Positions 8,172 to 16,761 of a DNA stretch of 64,000 nucleotides are shown piece by piece (position 1 is the first letter of the stretch; the number at the start of each line of letters is the position of its first letter). Source of the stretch: Methanobacteriota archaeon (GTDB lineage Archaea > Halobacteriota > Methanomicrobia > Methanomicrobiales > Methanospirillaceae); the NCBI GenBank assembly GCA_029547605.1, contig JAKPPB010000041.1, positions 1 to 64,000 of the forward strand, read 5' to 3'. Under the pieces are notes generated by a model. It ran no database searches, was not told where the DNA came from, and worked only from the letters and a program-made list of their open reading frames with translations. The position numbers and the translations under genes were made by a program.

Positions 8172-9407
8172 ATGACGGCGCACAAGATCCTCCTCCTCGT
8201 CCTTGACGGCATCTCGGACCGCCCCTGTCCTGAACTTGGGAACCGGACTCCCCTCCAGGCAGCACTCACCCCGGTGCTCGACCGGATGGCAAGTGATGGC
8301 ATATGCGGTATCATGGACACCATCGGCCCCGGAATCCGTCCTGGCTCGGACACCTCGCATCTGAGCCTGCTCGGCTACGACCCCTACAGGTACTACACCG
8401 GCAGGGGTCCGCTCGAGGCAGAGGGGAGCGGGATCCGCATGGAGGCCGGGATGATCGGTTTTCGCTGCAACTATGCCACACTCGACGAGCAGGGCAGGGT
8501 CACCGACCGCCGGGCAGGGAGGATCCACGGCACCGAGCCCCTCTCCGCGGCCATCCAGGAGAGGGTGGACCTCTCATCGCTTGGAGTAGAGTTCCTCTTC
8601 CGCTCCGGTACCGGGCATCGCGCCGCCCTCGCATTCAGGGGGGAAGACCTTGGGGTCGCGGTCACGTCGAACGACCCGAAGAAGGACGGGGTTCCTCCGC
8701 TCCCGTTCTCGGCCCGGGACGGCACCGACGCGGACAGGAATACCGCACGGGCGTTGCAGGAATTTGTCCGCCAGGCAGAAGAGATACTGAAGAACCACCC
8801 CCTCAATGCAACGCGTGTGGCGCAGGGCCTTCCCCCCGCGACCACCGTCCTCATCCGGGGCGCGGGGAGGATGGGGCATTTTGAACCATTCTCCTCACGG
8901 TACGGCCTCAAGGGGTGCGTCATCTCTGCAGCTGCCCTCATTGCAGGAATCGGGACCGCAGTCGGCCTTTCCAGGGTGGAGGTCCCGGAGATCACCGGTT
9001 CGGCAGATACCAACCTTGCCGGAAAGGTCCGGGCTGCCATAGGCGCCTTCAGGGACGCGGACTTCGTGCTGGTGAACATCAAGGGTGCCGACGAGGCAGG
9101 GCACGACGGGAAAGCCAGGGCGAAGATGATGTTCATTGAGAGAATCGATTCGGCCCTGGCGCCGCTCATCGGCCTCGAGGACTGTATCATTGCCATCTGC
9201 GCAGACCATTCCACGCCATGCAGCGTCAAAGACCACAGTGCCGACCCCGTGCCACTCGTCATCTGCGGCGAGGGGGTCAGGACCGACAGGGTGACTCACT
9301 TCGACGAGGTCTCCTGCGCCGAGGGGGGCCTCAACAGGATCTCCGGCGGTTCGCTGATGCCAATCCTGCTGGACCTGGTCAACCGGTCCCCGAAATACGG
9401 AGCCTGA
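8172..9407 (+). CDS. apgM: 2,3-bisphosphoglycerate-independent phosphoglycerate mutase, archaeal type
   Basis: 411 aa, an alkaline-phosphatase-superfamily mutase of the archaeal ApgM type. Metal and nucleophile motifs are visible: LVLDGISDRP at the N terminus, the catalytic Ser segment GSDTSHLSLLGYDP, VNIKGADEAGHDGK, and CADHSTPC near the C terminus. It interconverts 3- and 2-phosphoglycerate in central carbon metabolism, mainly gluconeogenesis in a methanogen. A methyltransferase-like gene begins seven bases after the stop, suggesting co-transcription. Confidence 0.94.
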   Translation: MTAHKILLLVLDGISDRPCPELGNRTPLQAALTPVLDRMASDGICGIMDTIGPGIRPGSDTSHLSLLGYDPYRYYTGRGPLEAEGSGIRMEAGMIGFRCNYATLDEQGRVTDRRAGRIHGTEPLSAAIQERVDLSSLGVEFLFRSGTGHRAALAFRGEDLGVAVTSNDPKKDGVPPLPFSARDGTDADRNTARALQEFVRQAEEILKNHPLNATRVAQGLPPATTVLIRGAGRMGHFEPFSSRYGLKGCVISAAALIAGIGTAVGLSRVEVPEITGSADTNLAGKVRAAIGAFRDADFVLVNIKGADEAGHDGKARAKMMFIERIDSALAPLIGLEDCIIAICADHSTPCSVKDHSADPVPLVICGEGVRTDRVTHFDEVSCAEGGLNRISGGSLMPILLDLVNRSPKYGA

Positions 9408-9413
9408 AGAGCC

Positions 9414-10277
9414 ATGTCTGCCATCATGCGCCCGCACGAAACCCTCGTCTCAAAGGTCTTTGAACTCCCCGAAATACAGTGCATCGAGCCCGGGTTCGCA
9501 GACCTGCCGGACGACACCTTCACGGCATGGATGGAGGAGCTCCCTGCAGACCAGGCGCGGCTCCTTGTCGACGAGGACTCCGACCCGCTGGCAATTGCCT
9601 TCCATACAGACCGGGGCTGGCTTGCCGGCTCCTTTCACCTCCGGGAACCGACCCTTGCGCTGATCGAGCACTTTGAGGAACTGAACGGCGACATCTTCCA
9701 GGAAGACCGGGCGGTCTGGGAGGAGGCCGTCAGGGAGTATTACAGCCTTATCTTGATGGAGACTACCGCTCCTGCACTCGAGGACCTCAACCCCGCAAGG
9801 ACCGGCCAGGTCCGCGATCTCCTCGCAGAGTGCTGGGGAGAGCGGGAAGGAGTCTCCTGCCTTGACTGCGGCTGCGGCTCCGGGCTCGGGTCGCTCCTGC
9901 TCCGTGAGCGCGGGATGCGTCCGCTCTCCTACGACAACGATGCGAGCCTCCTCTCACTCGGCCTCTCCAGGGGCAGGCTTCTCCCAGGCGAGACCATGTG
10001 CATCGACGCCACATACGCAAGCCGGTACAGCAGGGGTGCCGAAGCGGGGCTCGGGCTCATGTTCGGGGAGATCAATGCGTTCAACGAGCAGGAATGGGAG
10101 ATGATCACCGCCGAGTTACTGGCGCTTACGAAGGACTGTCTTCTCACGGTCGGCACCGAGCGCGAGGCGCATCTGATCAAGTCCTGGGCGGAAGCCCGGA
10201 GGTGCCGGGTGGAGGTCCGGGAGAATGCCCGGGATCCCATCTATGACCGCTGGGTCTGCCTGATCGACCGGGAATGA
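9414..10277 (+). CDS. SAM-methyltransferase-fold protein, function unknown
   Basis: 287 aa. Residues about 145-165 hold a class I methyltransferase motif I (CLDCGCGSGLGSLLL), followed by an acidic motif II region (LSYDNDASLL). The N-terminal 130 residues form an extra acidic helical domain with no motif I recognise. The late segment LTVGTEREAHLIKSWAEA fits the end of a Rossmann fold. No target-recognition signature (NPPY, DPPF) is present, so neither DNA nor RNA specificity can be assigned. It lies between apgM and the PH-domain gene with gaps of six and one bases, so all three are probably one operon. Confidence 0.7.
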   Translation: MSAIMRPHETLVSKVFELPEIQCIEPGFADLPDDTFTAWMEELPADQARLLVDEDSDPLAIAFHTDRGWLAGSFHLREPTLALIEHFEELNGDIFQEDRAVWEEAVREYYSLILMETTAPALEDLNPARTGQVRDLLAECWGEREGVSCLDCGCGSGLGSLLLRERGMRPLSYDNDASLLSLGLSRGRLLPGETMCIDATYASRYSRGAEAGLGLMFGEINAFNEQEWEMITAELLALTKDCLLTVGTEREAHLIKSWAEARRCRVEVRENARDPIYDRWVCLIDRE

Positions 10278-10278
10278 G

Positions 10279-10770
10279 ATGGCAGACCGCTCCTCCCCCG
10301 TTTCGCGAAACATTGTGGACTTGCCAGATGGGCAGCTTCTCTTTACCCCGTCCCCCCGACTCCGCGCATTCTACCTCCTTCTTTTGATCCTGGTCGTCTG
10401 GATCGCCATCCTCCCATGGTTCATCCTGGCTGCAGTCACTTTTCCCGGCCACCTGACGCTCACCCTGGTACTCCCGCTGCTTTTCGTCATCCTCGCGGTG
10501 CGGTGGTACATACCAAAGTACTGGGCGTCCATCAGGTTCCTGTTCACTACGAAAGAGATGGTCTGCGAGAGGGGCGTGTGGCAGGCGAAGAGACGGGTGA
10601 TACCGTATTCCAGAATCCGGGGTATCGAAATTGCGTGCGGGCCGGTTTGTCGCTATCTGGGGATCGCGACCCTGCGGGTTGTGCTCGATAATGGCGGCAG
10701 TATCCACCTTCAGGGAGTGGAGGACTTTGCAGAGATACGGCGCATCCTGAATGAAAAAATCTCTGGATAA
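10279..10770 (+). CDS. PH-domain (bPH2/YdbS-like) membrane protein
   Basis: 163 aa. Two adjacent hydrophobic segments (about 33-55 and 57-75) form a hairpin anchor. They are followed by a soluble bPH2 domain with the family pattern FTTKEMVCERGVW, then VIPYSRIRGIEIACGP and a C-terminal beta-rich part. Function unknown; related proteins act in membrane stress or secretion. One base separates it from the methyltransferase-like gene. A second paralogue-like protein is at 35738-36349. Confidence 0.75.
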   Translation: MADRSSPVSRNIVDLPDGQLLFTPSPRLRAFYLLLLILVVWIAILPWFILAAVTFPGHLTLTLVLPLLFVILAVRWYIPKYWASIRFLFTTKEMVCERGVWQAKRRVIPYSRIRGIEIACGPVCRYLGIATLRVVLDNGGSIHLQGVEDFAEIRRILNEKISG

Positions 10771-10929
10771 AATCGCATGATACGGGAATATGCCGTCCCC
10801 GGATCAAAGGAATGAACGGGGAAACGAAGGCGGGCTCTTTGCAGGAACAGGGAGAGATCACTTCGCATACATATGTATCCCATTAAGGTCTGCAGTTTTC
10901 ACCGTTACAAGTAATTGGAGAGTGAGTTC

Positions 10930-11067
10930 TCACGAACACCTTCTCTGTCCAGGGAGATACGTATGGGGAGTCCACGGCGCAATGTCGCGCTGTGCGGGAT
11001 GCAAAAAGCAGACGACCGCCGATAAAACCAGCATAACAAGAAGTGCGGGCAGGAAGACCCTCACCAT
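10930..11067 (-). CDS. Possible 45-aa single-span membrane peptide
   Basis: A short open frame begins at the ATG at 11067, four bases after the helicase stop on the same strand, and ends at TGA 10930-10932. It encodes MVRVFLPALLVMLVLSAVVC and then a polar tail. Residues 4-22 would be one membrane span or a signal anchor. The helicase end supplies AGGAAATAGGGAG just upstream. No homologue recognised. The rest of 10771-11071 holds only A/T-rich patches and no other credible gene. Confidence 0.3.
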   Translation of the reverse strand: MVRVFLPALLVMLVLSAVVCFLHPAQRDIAPWTPHTYLPGQRRCS

Positions 11068-11071
11068 CTCC

Positions 11072-13114
11072 CTATTTCCTTCTCTTCTTCTCCCTCTCCT
11101 TCTTGGCTTCCATCTCGGCGCACTCGAGTTCCGCCACGATCTCCACCGGGTCCTCGATCTTCTTCATCAGTTTCTGGATCTCGCCGAGGCGCTCCACCCC
11201 GATGAAGTGCTCGGCCATCACCTTCGAAAGAGGAGTGAGTACAATCTTGTCTTCATGCCGGGTCACCAGGTCCTTCTCGAGAAGGACATCGAGGACCGGC
11301 TCCATGGTCCCGACCATCGTCTCGTTGATCCGTTCCAGGTCTGAAATCTTCCCCTGGCATACGACCGCGTTTGCCACGTACTCCTCAGAGCTCTGCTCGA
11401 GGTCATGCTCGGGAGCGACCTCTTCCATTTCTCCCTTGAGGAGCTTCATTGCGATCTCCTCCTCGGTGGACCCGGACGATCGTGAGTAGGAAGCGCCGGG
11501 CTCGGCCAGCACCACCACCTTCCCAAGATCATGGAAGTCAGGGCGGCCTGCACGGCCGGCCATCTGGTTGAACTCCTGGACCGAGAGCCATGAGATCCCC
11601 ATCGCAAGGGAGTCGAAGATCACCTGCGACGCGGGGAAGTCGACCCCCGCACCGAGTGCAGCAGTGGTAATGACAGCCTTGATCTTGCCGGAGAGAAACT
11701 TTGCCTCGATCTCCCGCCGCTCCTGGGAGGTGAGGCCCGCGTGGTAGGCAGCATACCCCGGCCCCAGGGCGTCGGCGATGACATGCGTCCTGGCCCGGGC
11801 GTGGGTGAATACGATTGTCTGGCCGTGGAAGCCTTTCGAGGAGACCCGGGAGTATTCCTGGGTGCAGAGGCGTTTTATCGTCGGGATCTTCTGCTTGTGC
11901 TCGACGAAGATAAGGTACCGCTCAAGGGCGACGGGCCGGTCGTCATAGCGGACAAGGGTTGCCCCCAGTTTCTTTGCGAGCACCTTCGGGACTCCGATAG
12001 TGGCAGAGAGGTACAGGAACTGGGCCTTCGGGGCAAGGTACTTCAGTCTCGCGACCAGGCCGTCAAGGCGGTGTCCCCGCTCCGGGTCCTCAAGCATCTG
12101 CACTTCGTCAATGACCACCGTCCCGATCGGCGGGAGCCGCTTCCCTGACCGGATGAAGTGGTCGACCCCTTCATACGTCCCCACGACGATGGGAGCATGG
12201 ATGTTCCGGTCGCCGATTGGGGCGTTCTCGGGCAGCCTGATCCGGGCCTGGCCGATCAGGACACCCACTCCCGCGAGCTTCCCGTACCGCTCGTCGAAAC
12301 GCTGGTACTTCTGCACCGCGAGCGCCACCAGGGGGACGAGGAAGAGCGTGTGGCCCCTCCCTTCAAGGAAATTCTTCATGCCCGCCATCTCGCCAATGAA
12401 AGTCTTGCCGCTTGCCGTGGCCGAGACGATCAGGAGATGTCTTCCATGAAGAAGCCCTGCGTCGACCGCCATCTGCTGTGCAGGCATCAGTGTCGCAATG
12501 CCAGCGGCATCGACGAACGCCCGGGGGAGGGGGAGCTCGTCGAGGCACTGGGTCTTCTGCACCGGGTGGGCATCCAGGCGGTCGAAGAGCACCTGGGAGA
12601 TCTTCACCTTCTCGGGCTGCACGCTCGCGAGGACCTTTTCCATGTCGCGGTAGTTCCGCAGGAGCTCCTCGAGGTGCCCAAGCGCCTGCTTGCCCACCCT
12701 CCCCATCGTCGCAAGTTCCCTCCGAAGCTCGCGACGGGCACAGTCAAAGCAGACCTGCTCCCCGGTCGTATAGCGTATCCCATTCTTCCGGTTCAGGGGA
12801 GTGATGCGGTCCTCCATCAGGCAGATGCGGCAGACGGAGGTATGGGTGAAGGGTATCTGGAAGTCGTGCAGGAACCCCTCGAAGGCCTCGTCCTGCTGGG
12901 TCAGGTACACGGCCGCCTTCCGGAGAGAGACCACCAGTTCCTTTGAGGGGGTGAGGCGGAACTGGTGCTTGCCTCCCCACCGCACCCGGTAGTGGCCGGG
13001 TCGGTACCCTTTCGGAGTTGCGTCGATCTCCGCGATTCCCACTGCCCGCACGTGCAGGTTCTCAAGGAACAGGATCTTGTAATTTCCCTTCTGGGGCTGG
13101 ACGATGACGTTCAT
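11072..13114 (-). CDS. Superfamily 2 helicase with DEVQ box
   Basis: 680 aa. Residues about 1-190 are an archaeal N-terminal region with two CxxC-type pairs (CRICLMED and CFDCARRE), a likely zinc site. The helicase core follows: Walker A SATASGKTF, motif II DEVQ (not DEAD or DEAH), SAT motif YLSATIG, then the second RecA domain with QMAGRAGRPDF (motif VI). The C terminus is a lysine/arginine tail. Hel308/Ski2-like by overall motif pattern; DNA or RNA target not determinable. The first four bases overlap the upstream HTH gene, so they are translationally coupled. Confidence 0.87.
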   Translation of the reverse strand: MNVIVQPQKGNYKILFLENLHVRAVGIAEIDATPKGYRPGHYRVRWGGKHQFRLTPSKELVVSLRKAAVYLTQQDEAFEGFLHDFQIPFTHTSVCRICLMEDRITPLNRKNGIRYTTGEQVCFDCARRELRRELATMGRVGKQALGHLEELLRNYRDMEKVLASVQPEKVKISQVLFDRLDAHPVQKTQCLDELPLPRAFVDAAGIATLMPAQQMAVDAGLLHGRHLLIVSATASGKTFIGEMAGMKNFLEGRGHTLFLVPLVALAVQKYQRFDERYGKLAGVGVLIGQARIRLPENAPIGDRNIHAPIVVGTYEGVDHFIRSGKRLPPIGTVVIDEVQMLEDPERGHRLDGLVARLKYLAPKAQFLYLSATIGVPKVLAKKLGATLVRYDDRPVALERYLIFVEHKQKIPTIKRLCTQEYSRVSSKGFHGQTIVFTHARARTHVIADALGPGYAAYHAGLTSQERREIEAKFLSGKIKAVITTAALGAGVDFPASQVIFDSLAMGISWLSVQEFNQMAGRAGRPDFHDLGKVVVLAEPGASYSRSSGSTEEEIAMKLLKGEMEEVAPEHDLEQSSEEYVANAVVCQGKISDLERINETMVGTMEPVLDVLLEKDLVTRHEDKIVLTPLSKVMAEHFIGVERLGEIQKLMKKIEDPVEIVAELECAEMEAKKEREKKRRK

Positions 13115-13920
13115 GGGGCGATCAGGTCATGGAGGACATACGAAAGCCCCACCCCTTCCAACCGCTTCAGGAAATCGGTGAACTCCTCGTCCACGACAAG
13201 AATCGCGCAGTCGATGCCGTGAAACGCCGCTTCGATTACCCCTTCCCTTGCCCCAAAGAACATGTCCGGCGTCCTCCCCGCCTGCTGAAGGGCAACGTAG
13301 CCTTCGAGTCCCACGGCAGCGACCACGCCCACGCCATCAATGACTTCAAGGAGCCGGTCCTTCCTCACCTTCCGGGACCCTCCCCTCAGGATACGGGGGA
13401 CCTTGCAGACATGGACTACCCCCTCGGTATGGTCAATCAGGCCGGAGAGCCGGGTGACCCCGACGTCCTCCCCGGCTCTTGCATCCATCACGACCGTTCC
13501 CATTGCGCTCCGGGGCTTTTTCGAGGCATAGAGCCACCCGTGCTGCATGTAGAGGCCCACCTGCTCACCCTCGACAAGGTCCTCTGCGGCAATAGCCGTC
13601 CACGTCGAGACCTGCTGGATGATGTCCCTCCTGATGTGCCGGGCATACGCCTCCAGCGCCTCGGCGTGGTTGAGGATCCACTCGATCCCGGTCCTCGTGA
13701 CGCTGTACCTGCCTCGGCCCTGTGCGGCCGCCATCTCTTCGTCCACCAGTTCCCTTATGTATTCGGAGACCGCCTGCGGGGTGACCCCAAGCTTGTCAGC
13801 GATCTCCTGCTGCCTTACCGCGGGCTGGTGCTCGGCAATCTCGACCAGGATCTGCAGGCGGGTCACTTCGCGCTTGCTTCGGAGAATCGACGACAGGGGG
13901 TCCTTACTGGCTTCGTTCAA
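13111..13920 (-). CDS. MarR-like winged-helix transcriptional regulator (archaeal COG1497 type)
   Basis: 269 aa. Residues about 20-80 form a winged HTH (RQQEIADKLGVTPQAVSEYI is the recognition region). The following 190 residues are an archaeal-specific sensing domain with several beta-strand blocks and no metal site that I can see. It overlaps the downstream helicase (ATGA) and the upstream HTH gene by 17 bp, so the three genes are one operon. Probable DNA-binding regulator; target and effector unknown. Confidence 0.8.
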   Translation of the reverse strand: MNEASKDPLSSILRSKREVTRLQILVEIAEHQPAVRQQEIADKLGVTPQAVSEYIRELVDEEMAAAQGRGRYSVTRTGIEWILNHAEALEAYARHIRRDIIQQVSTWTAIAAEDLVEGEQVGLYMQHGWLYASKKPRSAMGTVVMDARAGEDVGVTRLSGLIDHTEGVVHVCKVPRILRGGSRKVRKDRLLEVIDGVGVVAAVGLEGYVALQQAGRTPDMFFGAREGVIEAAFHGIDCAILVVDEEFTDFLKRLEGVGLSYVLHDLIAP

Positions 13921-14416
13921 GGAGAACCAGCCCCTGTCCCTTCACGTCGAGATGGGGGATCCGCTTTGCCAGTCCCTTGATAAAGACAGGGTTGACCCCG
14001 AACTTCCGGGCGATGTCGTTGATGGAGGTATTCCCGGAACGCAGCTCCTCCTCGACCTTCTCGACCATGCACCTGAGGTGCTCGTCATTTGAGATGGCGA
14101 TGAAGAGGAGATCGGAGAGGTCGCCGAAGTTGCACTGGAAGTTAGCCCTGAACTTATTGTAGGAGGCCCGGTACTCCTTGACCGGTTTCTGCCCGGGGAC
14201 CGGCATCCTCCATTTCTCCTCGACAAGGCTCCCTTTTTTCAGCACCATGAGGCATTGCCCCACGTCCCCCTCGGCCATCTGATCCGAGAGTTCCTCCTCG
14301 GTCATCCAGGACTTGTTCAACAGATCGTACACCTGCTTATAGGTCGCATTATGAAACGTGATAAGCAGAGGAACAAGATCGACTGGATCGTTGACTATCC
14401 TGATATGGCCGCTCAC
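13904..14416 (-). CDS. ArsR-like winged-helix regulator
   Basis: 170 aa from a GTG at 14416. The N-terminal half reads as a winged helix (YKQVYDLLNKSWMTEEELSD, then LMVLKKGSLVEEKWR). A second HTH-like segment lies near the C terminus (NTSINDIARKFGVNPVFIKG). It lacks the metal-binding cysteines of classic ArsR repressors, so a metal-sensing role is not supported. First gene of a three-gene operon ending in a helicase, divergent from hypF across 57 bp. Confidence 0.75.
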   Translation of the reverse strand: MSGHIRIVNDPVDLVPLLITFHNATYKQVYDLLNKSWMTEEELSDQMAEGDVGQCLMVLKKGSLVEEKWRMPVPGQKPVKEYRASYNKFRANFQCNFGDLSDLLFIAISNDEHLRCMVEKVEEELRSGNTSINDIARKFGVNPVFIKGLAKRIPHLDVKGQGLVLLERSQ

Positions 14417-14430
14417 TGGTAAAACCCTAG

Positions 14431-14458
14431 TATTATATGGCGTGATAAATCAATAAAT
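14431..14458. promoter_or_regulatory. Divergent promoter region, hypF and HTH-helicase operon
   Basis: TATTATATGG (14431-14440) is a TATA-like box placed about 27 bp before a hypF start site near 14462. On the other strand GATTTATTGATTTATC (14443-14458) lies 25-30 bp before the GTG at 14416, allowing leaderless transcription of the regulator operon. The two boxes face apart within one 57-bp gap. Confidence 0.5.
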
Positions 14459-14473
14459 CTTTGTTTGAACGGC

Positions 14474-16705
14474 ATGCGCAGGAGCGGAAGGGTAAAAATC
14501 AGGGGAATTGTCCAGGGTGTTGGCTTCCGGCCGTTCGTGTATGCCACTGCGATCGCGCTGGGTATCAGGGGTTTTGTAAAAAACCGGGGCAGCGAAGTCG
14601 AGATCCAGGCCTATGGAGACCGGTTCGAGGATTTTCTGGAGCACGTCTCCCGTGGCCCGCCACTCTCCCGCATCGACCGGGTGGAGGTATTTCCCGACAC
14701 GGGACCATTCCCGGACGATTTCTCCATCCAGGCAAGCGAGAGCGGCACCCTCTCCGGCATGATTCCTCCGGACATCGCGGTCTGCGAGGAGTGCCTCGGT
14801 GACATCCATGATCCCGGCGGAAGGTACTCTGGATACTGGTGCACTTCATGCGTGAACTGCGGTCCGCGGTACAGCATCATCCGCGACCTCCCCTATGACA
14901 GGGAACGGACAACCATGGACGCATTCCCCATGTGCCCTGAATGCGGGCGGGAGTACCATGACCCGTCAAGCCGGCGTCACCATGCCCAGACCATTGCCTG
15001 CGCCTCATGCGGACCGCGATTGAAACTTCTCGACAGGGATGGAAACGATATCTCATCCGGCGATATCATTGCGGAGACCGCCCGTCTCCTCGATGCAGGG
15101 TATATCGTGGCGATACGCGGGATCGGGGGGTTCCACCTCGCCTGTATCGAGAGTTCGGCAGCCACACTGAAGCAGAGTCTTGGGAGGTCCGAACAGCCTT
15201 TTGCGGTGATGGTAAGGCCTGACGCGATCGACCGGATCGCGGTCCTTACCGCGGAGGACCGATTGATACTCGAGAGCTGCCAGCGGCCCATCGTTGTCCT
15301 GGAAAAGAGAGATCCCGATGCCCACGCTGACATCAGCAACCTCCACACCATCGGCTGCATGCTGCCCTATACCGGCCTGCACCACCTCCTCTTCTCCAGG
15401 CTTTCCCACCCTCTCCTGATCATGACAAGTGCGAACATGCCAGGCTACCCCATGATCACGGAGATCGATGTGGCGATGGCCCGGATGCACGGGCACGTCG
15501 ACTTCTTCCTGACCCACGACCGCCAGATCAAGAACAGGTGCGACGACTCGGTCGTCAGGGACGGGTTCATCATCCGCCTCTCCAGAGGCATGGCACCCCG
15601 GAGAACGCCAATCGACCTGGGCGACTCGTCCATCCTTGCAGTGGGGCCTGAACTGAATGCGAACGTGACAATCTACAGGGACGGGTTCTGCACCACATCG
15701 CCTCACGTGGGAAACGTCAGAAATCCCCAGACCTATGCATACCTGCAGGAGACGATAGAGAACCTGGGCAGGTTGCTCGGGGATGACTTCCGGTTTATCG
15801 CCCACGATGCGCATCCCCAGTTCCTCTCGACGCGATACGCGAGGGAACTCGCCGAGCTGCATGGCGCGGAACTCGTCCCGGTCCAGCACCACCAGGCGCA
15901 CATTGCAGCGACGACGACTGCTCCCTGCATCGGTATCGCGATCGACGGGGTGGGGTATGGGGAGGATGGGACGATCTGGGGCGGGGAGGTCTTTGCGGGC
16001 TCAATCCCGCGATACGAACGGGTCGGCCACCTGGAAGTAGTCCCCATGCCGGGGGGTGACCTGGCCACCCGCTTCCCTGAGAGGATGTTGTATGGAATCC
16101 TCCCTGATCCGACCGTTGCAGAACTCCTCGCGTCTCGGGGGTGGACCGATGTCGAGCTCTCAGTACTTGACGCCCAGCTCACACGCGGCATCAATATCGT
16201 CCCCACATCAAGCACCGGCAGGGTGCTCGACGCTGCCGCAGCCCTCCTTGGGATATGCAGGGAGAGGACCTACGATGGGGAGCCGGCGATGAAACTCGAG
16301 TCCTTTGCCGCCGGGGGGAAGGCACAGGCGTGGGACCTCGAGTATGTCCGTATTGGAGGGCGGCAGGTGCTCTCCACGAGATCGCTCATGCGCAGGGCGA
16401 TGGAAGAGATGGAGAGGAAAAAGGATCAGGACCAGAGGGCGATGAGATCCATTGCCGCGTCGTTCCAGTTCAATCTTGCCAGGGGGTTCGCGGGGATGGC
16501 CATCCATGCCGCGTTTGAGAGGGATATCCCTATCATCGCCCTTTCAGGGGGTGTCGCTTACAACCGGGCGATTCGCGAGACTGTCCGGAACCTCGTGACA
16601 GCGTCGGGTCTTGAATTCCGCATGAACCCCGAGTATCCGCTCGGTGATGGCTGCATTTCATTCGGCCAGTGCATCTTTGCAGGGCTGACCGCAAAGGGCA
16701 AATGA
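14474..16705 (+). CDS. hypF: Carbamoyltransferase HypF, [NiFe]-hydrogenase maturation
   Basis: 743 aa, full length. Domain order: N-terminal acylphosphatase (KIRGIVQGVGFRPFV, residues about 8-95), two zinc fingers (CEEC...CTSCVNC and CPEC...CASC, about 100-185), a YrdC-like domain (about 195-380) and a Kae1-like carbamoyltransferase domain with HHQAH and late glycine-rich ALSGGVAYNRAI. HypF transfers the carbamoyl group of carbamoyl phosphate to HypE as the source of the Fe-CN ligands. No other hyp genes are adjacent. Start is the ATG at 14474; no Shine-Dalgarno, short leader expected. Confidence 0.95.
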   Translation: MRRSGRVKIRGIVQGVGFRPFVYATAIALGIRGFVKNRGSEVEIQAYGDRFEDFLEHVSRGPPLSRIDRVEVFPDTGPFPDDFSIQASESGTLSGMIPPDIAVCEECLGDIHDPGGRYSGYWCTSCVNCGPRYSIIRDLPYDRERTTMDAFPMCPECGREYHDPSSRRHHAQTIACASCGPRLKLLDRDGNDISSGDIIAETARLLDAGYIVAIRGIGGFHLACIESSAATLKQSLGRSEQPFAVMVRPDAIDRIAVLTAEDRLILESCQRPIVVLEKRDPDAHADISNLHTIGCMLPYTGLHHLLFSRLSHPLLIMTSANMPGYPMITEIDVAMARMHGHVDFFLTHDRQIKNRCDDSVVRDGFIIRLSRGMAPRRTPIDLGDSSILAVGPELNANVTIYRDGFCTTSPHVGNVRNPQTYAYLQETIENLGRLLGDDFRFIAHDAHPQFLSTRYARELAELHGAELVPVQHHQAHIAATTTAPCIGIAIDGVGYGEDGTIWGGEVFAGSIPRYERVGHLEVVPMPGGDLATRFPERMLYGILPDPTVAELLASRGWTDVELSVLDAQLTRGINIVPTSSTGRVLDAAAALLGICRERTYDGEPAMKLESFAAGGKAQAWDLEYVRIGGRQVLSTRSLMRRAMEEMERKKDQDQRAMRSIAASFQFNLARGFAGMAIHAAFERDIPIIALSGGVAYNRAIRETVRNLVTASGLEFRMNPEYPLGDGCISFGQCIFAGLTAKGK

Positions 16706-16761
16706 CCTTTTTATTCTTTATTGAAAAGAAAAATAGGGACTTGAGATAGTATTTCAGGCCA

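Noticed and set aside
10790..11344. 184-codon open frame on the plus strand
   Set aside because: Second half is the antisense of the helicase C terminus; first half lacks any family feature.
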